Shown: positions 58,875 through 64,000 of the stretch, piece by piece
How the letters are laid out: every line of letters starts with the position of its first letter
Numbering within the stretch: position 1 is the stretch's first letter
DNA from: Ideonella livida
Lineage (GTDB): Bacteria > Pseudomonadota > Gammaproteobacteria > Burkholderiales > Burkholderiaceae_C
Direction of reading: 5' to 3'
DNA length: 64,000 nt
Assembly (NCBI RefSeq): GCF_010499455.1
Contig: NZ_JAAGOH010000027.1
Location: forward strand, 1-64,000
The notes under the pieces: model-generated
Databases searched by the model: none
Told to the model about the DNA's origin: nothing
Seen by the model: the letters and a program-made list of their open reading frames with translations, nothing else
Made by a program: the position numbers and the translations under genes

Positions 58875-59957
58875 ATGAGCGAAGATGCCGCCATGCAGAA
58901 GATCACCATCCGCCCGGTCTGGACCATCCAGGCGCCCGAGGGCGGCACCCTGCCGCCGCGGGTGCTGGAACTGCTGGTGCAGGTCCAGGCCCAAGGCAGC
59001 CTGCTGGCGGCCTGCCAAGCCCTGGGCATGAGCTACCGCCACGGTTGGGACCTGGTGCGCCAGGGCGAGGCGCAGTTCGGCACCACCCTGCTCCACATGG
59101 AGCGGGGCAAGGGCTCCACGCTCACGCCACTGGGCGAGAAGCTGGTGTGGGCCGACCACCGCATCACCGCCCGGCTCAAGCCGGTGCTGGACTCCCTGGC
59201 CAGCGAGCTGGCGGTGGAGATCGGCCGCACCGTGCAGGCCCAGCCCACGGTGCTGCGCATCCAGGCCAGCCACGGCTTTGCGGTGGAGGCCCTGGTGGAG
59301 CGCCTGCAGCAGAACGGCCAGGCGGTGGAGCTGCGCTACGTCACCAGCACCGCCGCCGCCGCCGCGCTGCACGACGGCGCCTGCGACGCCGCCGGCTTCC
59401 ACCTGCCCGAAGGGGCGCTGCGCGAGCAGGCGCGCGGGTGGTACGGCCGCTGGCTGGCCGACGAGGACCTGCGGCTGATCGACGTGGCCACCCGCCGCCA
59501 GGGCCTGATGGTGGCGCCGGGCAACCCGCGCAAGGTCTATGAGCTGGCCGACCTGCTGCGGCCGGAGGTGCGTTTCATCAACCGCCAAGCCGGCTCGGGC
59601 ACCCGGCTGCTGCTGGAGGGCCTGCTGGCCCAGGCCGGGCTGGACGCCGGCGCCATCCCCGGCTTTGAGCAGGGGGAGTTCACCCATGCGGCGGTGGCCG
59701 CCTTTGTGGCCAGCGGCATGGCCGATGTGGGCTTTGGCCTGGAGACCCCGGCCCGCCACTTCAAGCTGGACTTCCTGCCCCTGGCCAGCGAGCGCTACTT
59801 CCTGCTGTGCCGGGCCTCGTCCCTGGCCACGCCGGCGCTGCAGGCGCTGCTGGGCGTGCTGCACGACCCGGACTTCCAGGCCCGGGTGGACGCGCTGCCG
59901 GGCTATGCCGCCCGGCACTGCGGGCGGGTGGAGCCGCTGCCCCCCCCACCCGGTTGA
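58875..59957 (+). CDS. ModE/LysR-like HTH regulator with periplasmic-binding-protein-like domain (FdsR-like)
   Basis: A 360-residue regulator. The N-terminal winged HTH resembles ModE/LysR (GSLLAACQALGMSYRHGWDL, then KGSTLTPLGEKLVWAD). From about residue 125 a periplasmic-binding-protein-like domain begins (LRIQASHGFAVEALVERLQQ, FINRQAGSGTRLLLEGLL), as in sensors of molybdate-type or small ligands. In Cupriavidus the divergent FdsR controls the fds operon and senses formate, which fits this location. The start could be ATG 58875 or 58893; the latter gives MQKITIRPVW, closer to homologues. Confidence 0.83.
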   Translation: MSEDAAMQKITIRPVWTIQAPEGGTLPPRVLELLVQVQAQGSLLAACQALGMSYRHGWDLVRQGEAQFGTTLLHMERGKGSTLTPLGEKLVWADHRITARLKPVLDSLASELAVEIGRTVQAQPTVLRIQASHGFAVEALVERLQQNGQAVELRYVTSTAAAAALHDGACDAAGFHLPEGALREQARGWYGRWLADEDLRLIDVATRRQGLMVAPGNPRKVYELADLLRPEVRFINRQAGSGTRLLLEGLLAQAGLDAGAIPGFEQGEFTHAAVAAFVASGMADVGFGLETPARHFKLDFLPLASERYFLLCRASSLATPALQALLGVLHDPDFQARVDALPGYAARHCGRVEPLPPPPG

Positions 59958-59976
59958 GCCCCCGCAGGGGCCGGAC

Positions 59977-60171
59977 TCACTGCGAAGCGGCCGAGGCGGC
60001 TACCGGGGCGGCAGACGCGGCCCCCGCCGTGGCCGAGGCCGCCGCCTCGGCAGGGGCATGGCTCTCGGTGCCGTGCTTCTCTCCACTCATGTCCAGCGAA
60101 TCACCGCCCTTGCTGATGACGTACAGGGCCAGGGCGGCAAAGACGATGAAGCCGACGACGATCTTCCACAT
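59977..60171 (-). CDS. Small single-helix membrane protein
   Basis: A 64-residue protein with one N-terminal membrane segment (MWKIVVGFIVFAALALYVIS) and an Ala/Glu/Ser-rich tail (ESHAPAEAAASATAGAASAA). GGAG lies 9 nt before the ATG. It is convergent with the regulator gene and lies downstream of the transporter on the same strand, behind a terminator. Function unknown. Confidence 0.65.
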   Translation of the reverse strand: MWKIVVGFIVFAALALYVISKGGDSLDMSGEKHGTESHAPAEAAASATAGAASAAPVAASAASQ

Positions 60172-60234
60172 GGGAACTTGCTCCGGGTAAGAAAAGGGGG
60201 GAAGTGGGACAGACGGGGCACAGGCCCCTCATCA

Positions 60235-60264
60235 AAAGGCCAGGCGGCCACCGGGGCCGCCTGG
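60235..60264 (-). terminator. Terminator after the MHS transporter gene
   Basis: A 10-bp stem (CCAGGCGGCC / GGCCGCCTGG, 60240-60264, 5-nt loop) is followed on the minus strand by CCTTTTGATG. It lies 85 bp past the transporter stop. Confidence 0.7.
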
Positions 60265-60349
60265 GGTTGCGCGGGCCCGGCCGGGGCCGGCGCCGTGTGC
60301 GCACAAGAGAGGAGGCGGCCCGTGGGTTGGCGCCGCCCACCGGTCAGGC

Positions 60350-62026
60350 TCAGTCCTGGGCGTAGATGTCCACGTCCTTGGTCTCACGCACGAAGATCAT
60401 GCCGATCACGAAGGTGACGGAGGCGATGATGATCGGGTACCAGAGGCCGTGGTAGATGTTGCCGTTCTGGGCCACCATCGCGAAGGCGATGGTGGGCATC
60501 AGGCCACCGAACCAGCCGTTACCGATGTGGTACGGCAGGGACATGGAGGTGTAGCGGATGCGGGTCGGGAACATCTCCACCAGCATGGCGGCGATCGGGC
60601 CGTACACCATGGTGACGTAGATCACCAGGATGGTCAGGATCATGACGATCTTGACCTTGTCCAGCTTGGCCGGATCGGCCTTGGCCGGATAGCCGGCTTC
60701 CTTCAGGGCGGCGGCCACGTCCTTCTTGAACTGGGCGATGGCCTTGCCGGAGGCTTCGTCGAACTTGTGGCCACCGGCGGTCAGCACGCCAGCGGGCACG
60801 GCCAGTTCCTTCTCGCCCACCTTGATGACGGTGGGGGTGCCGGCGGGCACGGCCTCGTTGCTGTAGCTGGCCGAGTTCTGGGCCAGGGCGCGCTTGGCGA
60901 TGTCGCAGGGGTTGGTGAAGTCCACCTCGCGGGCAATCGGGCTGCCCTGGAAGGAGCAGGTCGCCTGGTCGGCCTTGACCACGATCTGGGCGGTGGCTTG
61001 CGCCTTGGCCAGATCCGGGTTGGCGGCCTCGGTCAGCATCTTGAACAGCGGGAAGTAGGTCAGCACCGCCAGCGCCAGGCCGGCCATGATGATGGGCTTG
61101 CGACCGATCTTGTCAGACAGCGAGCCGAACACCACGAAGAACGGGGTGCCGATGATCAGCGACATGGCCACCAGGATGTTGGCGGTCGCGCCGTCCACCT
61201 TCAGCACGCTGGTCAGGAAGAACAGCGCGTAGAACTGGCCCGAGTACCACACCACGGCCTGACCGGCCACCAGACCCAGCAGGGCCAGGATCACGATCTT
61301 GAGGTTCTTCCACTGGCCGAAGGACTCCGAAAGCGGGGCCTTGGAGGTCTTGCCCTCCTCCTTCATCTTCTTTAAGTCGGGCTATTCGTTCATCGACAGG
61401 CGGATCCACACGCTGATGCCCAGCAGCAGGATCGAGACGATGAACGGCACGCGCCAGCCCCAGGCGGCGAAGGCTTCCTCACCGATGGCGGTCCGGGTGC
61501 CCAGGATGACCATCAGCGACAGGAACAGGCCCAGGGTCGCGGTGGTCTGGATCCAGGCGGTGTAGGCGCCACGGCGGCCGTGCGGCGCGTGTTCGGCCAC
61601 GTAGGTGGCGGCGCCACCGTACTCACCGCCCAGCGCCAGGCCTTGCAGCATGCGCAGGGCGATCAAGATCACCGGGGCGGCCACGCCGATGGAGGCGTAG
61701 GTGGGCAGGATGCCGACGATGAAGGTCGACAGGCCCATGATCAAGATGGTGACCAGGAAGGTGTACTTGCGGCCGATCATGTCGCCCAGGCGGCCGAACA
61801 CCAGCGCACCGAAGGGCCGCACGATGAAGCCTGCGGCAAAGGCCAGCAGCGCGAAGATGAAGGCGGCGGACGGATCCAGGCCGGAGAAGAACTGCTTGGC
61901 GATGATCGCCGCCAGCGAGCCGTAGAGATAGAAGTCGTACCACTCGAACACCGTGCCCAGCGAAGAGGCGAAGATGACCTTCTTCTCTTCCTTGGTCATG
62001 GGTGCGTTTGCTGCCGCAGTTGCCAT
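60350..62026 (-). pseudogene. MHS-family MFS transporter interrupted by an in-frame TAG
   Basis: One frame reads a 12-helix metabolite:H+ symporter with a single amber codon at 61382-61384 (between helix 6 and 7). Before it: start MATAAANAPMTKEEKK at 62026 with AAGGAG 8 nt upstream, the MHS motif VFEWYDFYLYGSLAAI, and GRLGDMIGRK. After it: PDLKKMKEEGKTSKAPL and helices 7-12. Homologues have SP in place of the stop (TCG to TAG), and the TTC expected 9 nt downstream is TTA. A periplasmic insertion of about 125 residues with two Cys lies between helices 9 and 10. It could be mutated, read through or a sequencing error. Substrates of the family include citrate, dicarboxylates, proline and shikimate. 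Confidence 0.85.
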
Positions 62027-62096
62027 GTGTTTGTCTCCTTGTGTCCACCTGCACCGCCCCACCGGCGACGCATGAGCGGGACTATCAAAGCCGCGT

Positions 62097-62134
62097 CTGA
62101 CCGACTTCTGACGCCTAGCTGAACGAAGACTGAC
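62097..62134 (-). promoter_or_regulatory. Four 11-bp-phased CTGAC-type direct repeats upstream of the transporter
   Basis: CTGAC at 62097, CTGAC at 62108, CTGAA at 62119 and CTGAC at 62130 begin exactly 11 bp apart (read as GTCAG/TTCAG on the gene strand). Eleven-base direct repeats on one face of the helix are the operator style of OmpR/PhoB-family regulators. They lie 71-108 bp upstream of the transporter ATG. No such regulator gene is in the window. Confidence 0.5.
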
Positions 62135-62222
62135 AAATTCAGGCGCAACCCGGAGGTCACATTCCGCATGATGAGATGCGGAGGGGGGATTGGGGAAAGT
62201 CCTGCCCCTCCCCGGCAAGGAC

Positions 62223-62468
62223 TCAGCGCGGCGCGTCGGCGCGCGGCGGCAGGCCGGCTTGTCGCCGCCGCAGGCCCACCTGCACCCACACGGCGCGCTG
62301 GGCCGCCTCGTCCAGGCGGCTCCAGCCGGCGATCTCGTCGAGGCTGCGGTGGCAGCCGGCGCACAGGCCGGCCAGGGCGCCGGTGGCGGGATCGTCGGCC
62401 GCGGCCATGCGGCAGACGCCGGTGCAGGGCGAGGCCACCCCGGCGCGGCCCGTGGTGCGCGACCTCAT
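62223..62468 (-). CDS. DUF1289 small Cys-rich protein
   Basis: An 81-residue protein with SPCTGVCRMAAAD and LCAGCHRSLDEIAGW, the four-cysteine pattern of DUF1289, then RLDEAAQRAVWVQVGLRRRQ. Probably binds zinc or an Fe-S cluster; function unknown. Its ATG overlaps the stop of the YbaK-like gene. Confidence 0.9.
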   Translation of the reverse strand: MRSRTTGRAGVASPCTGVCRMAAADDPATGALAGLCAGCHRSLDEIAGWSRLDEAAQRAVWVQVGLRRRQAGLPPRADAPR

Positions 62469-62974
62469 TCGGGCTTGACCACGTCGGCCACCGGGGCGCC
62501 GGTCAGGCGCTCCAGGTCGGCGGGATGCAGGCGGAAGACCCCGTTGGGATGGCCGGCTGCGGCCCAGACTTCCTCGAACCGGAACAGCTCGCGGTCGATC
62601 AGCGTGACCGGGGGCTGGGCGTGGCCCACCGGGGAGACGCCCCCGATGGAGAAGCCGGTGCGGGCCTTGACGAAATCGGCGTCGGCCCGCCCGATGGGGC
62701 CCACCTGGGCGGCCACCTTCTTCTCGTCGACCCGGCGGTCACCGGAGGCGACTACCAGCACCGCCACGTCATCGGCCTTGCGGCGGAAGATGACACTCTT
62801 GGCGATCTGGCCGGTCTGCAGGCCCAGGGCCTCGGCGGCCTCCTGGCAGGTGCGGGCCGGCACCTCCAACCATCGCGGCGCATGGGGATGACCCAGCGCG
62901 GACAACACCCGGCAGACCTGGGCAAAGCCCTCGTGCAGGACTTCCTGGGCGGGGGCGGGGGACTCGGACGGCAC
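62465..62974 (-). CDS. YbaK/EbsC-family aminoacyl-tRNA deacylase
   Basis: A 169-residue single-domain editing protein homologous to the ProRS editing domain. It removes mischarged amino acids from tRNA (Cys or Ala from tRNA-Pro in relatives). Signatures: TGQIAKSVIFRRKADDVAVL, VVASGDRRVDEKKVAA, FSIGGVSPVGHAQPPVTLID. AGGAG lies 8 nt before the GTG at 62974, so that start is preferred over the ATG at 62992, which overlaps the ribosome site. It overlaps DUF1289 by 4 bp. Confidence 0.9.
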   Translation of the reverse strand: MPSESPAPAQEVLHEGFAQVCRVLSALGHPHAPRWLEVPARTCQEAAEALGLQTGQIAKSVIFRRKADDVAVLVVASGDRRVDEKKVAAQVGPIGRADADFVKARTGFSIGGVSPVGHAQPPVTLIDRELFRFEEVWAAAGHPNGVFRLHPADLERLTGAPVADVVKPE

Positions 62975-63056
62975 GGCGGACTCTCCTGTCATGACACCGG
63001 CCGCATTGTGCCGGCCCGCCGCCGGGCGCCTGCAGCGCAGGGGCTCCGCCCGGGCC

Positions 63057-63485
63057 TCAATAGCTGTAGCCGCTGCGCTCGGCCGGGGCCTGGCCGACCT
63101 TGGCGCCGGGCTTGACCACATGCCACACCCCGCCCTTGCCGTCACCGTTGACGTCACCCGGCTGCGCATCGGCGGCGAAGTAGTACAGCGGCTGGCCCTT
63201 CCAGCCCCATTGCTGGCCGCCGCCCTCCCGGGCGTGCAGGGTCAGCGGGCCGCTGGCCTTGGCGCCGTCCTTGGCCAGGAAGGGCGGCCAGGCGGCGGCA
63301 CAGCCGGTGTAGCAGGCGCTGGCGCCGTTGGCGTCCTTGTCGAAGGTGTAGAGGGTGCGGCCGGCGGCATCGCGCAGCAGGCCGCCCTGCTCCTGGGTCT
63401 GGGCCAGGGCGGGCGCGCTCAGGCCGGACAGGCCGGCGGCCAGCAGCAGGCTCAGGGCGACGGTGCGGATCGGGGTGCGGATCAT
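63057..63485 (-). CDS. Secreted-repeat protein of unknown function (COG4315-like)
   Basis: A 142-residue exported protein. Signal peptide: TVALSLLLAAGLSGLSAPAL then AQ. The mature part has the family repeats LLRDAAGRTLYTFDKDANGA, CYTGCAAAWPPFLA and WGWKGQPLYYFAADAQPGDV. Two cysteines in CYTGC probably form a disulfide. GAGGAG is 6 nt before the ATG at 63485. Such proteins often follow ECF sigma/anti-sigma genes, as seen here. Confidence 0.85.
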   Translation of the reverse strand: MIRTPIRTVALSLLLAAGLSGLSAPALAQTQEQGGLLRDAAGRTLYTFDKDANGASACYTGCAAAWPPFLAKDGAKASGPLTLHAREGGGQQWGWKGQPLYYFAADAQPGDVNGDGKGGVWHVVKPGAKVGQAPAERSGYSY

Positions 63486-63630
63486 GGGAGGCTCCTCGTG
63501 GGCAGACAGGTAAGAAATGGAAGGTCCGGTCAGGTGGCGGGCGGCGCCCGCCGTCCTGACCTGTCTGCACTTACGCGTTGCCCGCGCCGCAGGACGCAGT
63601 GCGCGCACCCCGAATTGCAAGCAGATGCAA

Positions 63631-63660
63631 CCCTGCCCTGCCCTGCCCTGCCCTGCCCTG
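63631..63660. repeat. (CCCTG)6 pentanucleotide microsatellite
   Basis: Six perfect tandem CCCTG units, followed by CCCC, lie in the 192-bp gap between the anti-sigma gene end (63678) and the secreted-repeat gene start (63485). A pentanucleotide repeat between genes can change length by slippage and alter promoter spacing or mRNA. Confidence 0.85.
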
Positions 63661-63677
63661 CCCCCGGCCGTCCCCCT

Positions 63678-64000
63678 TCACCAGAGCTTGGCGCAATGCC
63701 CCTGCCAGACGCGGGCAGCCTCCACCGGCGGGGCGTCGGCCGCCGCCACCCCGGGTGGCGAGACCACCACCGCCAGGCGGGTGACCTGGGCAAAGCGCGC
63801 CTCGGCCGGCCCGTCCAGCGTGAGCTGCACCCGCAGCGCCGGCGCCCCCACCGGCTGGACCTGCAGCGGCCCGGTGGGCAACTCGCCCACCACGAAAGGC
63901 GCGCCCCCGCCCTCCGGCAGGGCCCACAGGCGGGCCACCTGCCCGGCGGGCAGGGGCTGCAGCAGCTTGAGGCTGACCTGCCGCCCCTGGCGCCGGGAGC
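63678..64000 (-). CDS. RskA-type anti-sigma factor, C-terminal part (5' end outside window)
   Basis: The minus-strand frame is open to the window edge. The visible 107 residues contain VSLKLLQPLPAGQVARLWAL, then GELPTGPLQVQPVG, RLAVVVSPPGVAAADAPPVE and end ARVWQGHCAKLW. This is the extracytoplasmic C-terminal domain of anti-sigma-K factors (RskA family). The N-terminal zinc/cytoplasmic part and the sigma gene would lie beyond the window. A GTG at 63938 is only an internal codon. Confidence 0.7.
   Translation of the reverse strand, partial: SRRQGRQVSLKLLQPLPAGQVARLWALPEGGGAPFVVGELPTGPLQVQPVGAPALRVQLTLDGPAEARFAQVTRLAVVVSPPGVAAADAPPVEAARVWQGHCAKLW

Overview
This is a high-G+C chromosomal segment of a betaproteobacterium in the Burkholderiales. 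Gene content and order (pilS/pilR next to ampD and nrdAB, ffh, miaB, hemA-prfA-prmC-grxD-ubiX, proS/rppH, an FdsGBACD formate dehydrogenase and a pqqABCDE operon) point to the Rubrivivax/Leptothrix/Ideonella/Sphaerotilus neighbourhood. That placement is inferred from content, not from a database search. The window is ordinary chromosome: no phage, insertion sequence, integron or CRISPR array was seen.

Layout. 1-3.5 kb: the end of a DUF3426 protein, a PfkB-type kinase and a highly repetitive histone H1-like protein. 3.6-8.4 kb: class Ia ribonucleotide reductase (nrdA, nrdB), with a promoter and two NrdR boxes that extend into the end of ampD. 8.4-13.5 kb: a minus-strand cluster ampD, pilR, pilS, a PP0621-family protein and a CcsA-like protein. 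13.6-16.1 kb: the convergent SRP pair ffh and ftsY. 16.2-20.3 kb: a TraF-like barrel protein, a CAT-anticodon tRNA, miaB and small membrane or exported proteins. 20.4-28.8 kb: haem, translation and redox housekeeping (hemA, prfA, prmC, grxD, ubiX, a lytic transglycosylase, proS, rppH). 29-36.1 kb: a large plant-like subtilase, ahpC and a second, cobalamin-dependent ribonucleotide reductase (nrdJ). 36.3-41.5 kb: a chemoreceptor, uncharacterised proteins, a lipoprotein and a STAS protein. 41.5-48.8 kb: pqqABCDE, a divergent NarL-type two-component system and an orphan periplasmic binding protein. 48.9-52.2 kb: an SDR, a DEAD-box helicase and a frameshifted sulfotransferase-like gene. 52.3-60 kb: fdsGBA-fdhD-fdsD and its divergent regulator. 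60-64 kb: an MHS-family transporter broken by an amber codon, a DUF1289 protein, a YbaK-type deacylase, a secreted-repeat protein and the end of an RskA-type anti-sigma factor.

Functionally, the window gives the cell two routes to deoxyribonucleotides (oxygen-dependent class Ia and B12-dependent class II), NAD-linked soluble formate oxidation, and PQQ synthesis. No PQQ-dependent dehydrogenase lies in the window.

The most notable non-coding signals are the tandem NrdR boxes over the nrdA promoter, four 11-bp-phased CTGAC-type repeats upstream of the transporter, a double TCATGA palindrome between pqqA and the two-component genes, an inverted repeat between fdsG and its regulator, a multibranched fold upstream of the chemoreceptor and a (CCCTG)6 microsatellite. 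Two genes look broken: a G7-tract frameshift in the sulfotransferase-like gene and an in-frame TAG in the transporter. I did not find a convincing wholly new system; the findings list the best candidates.
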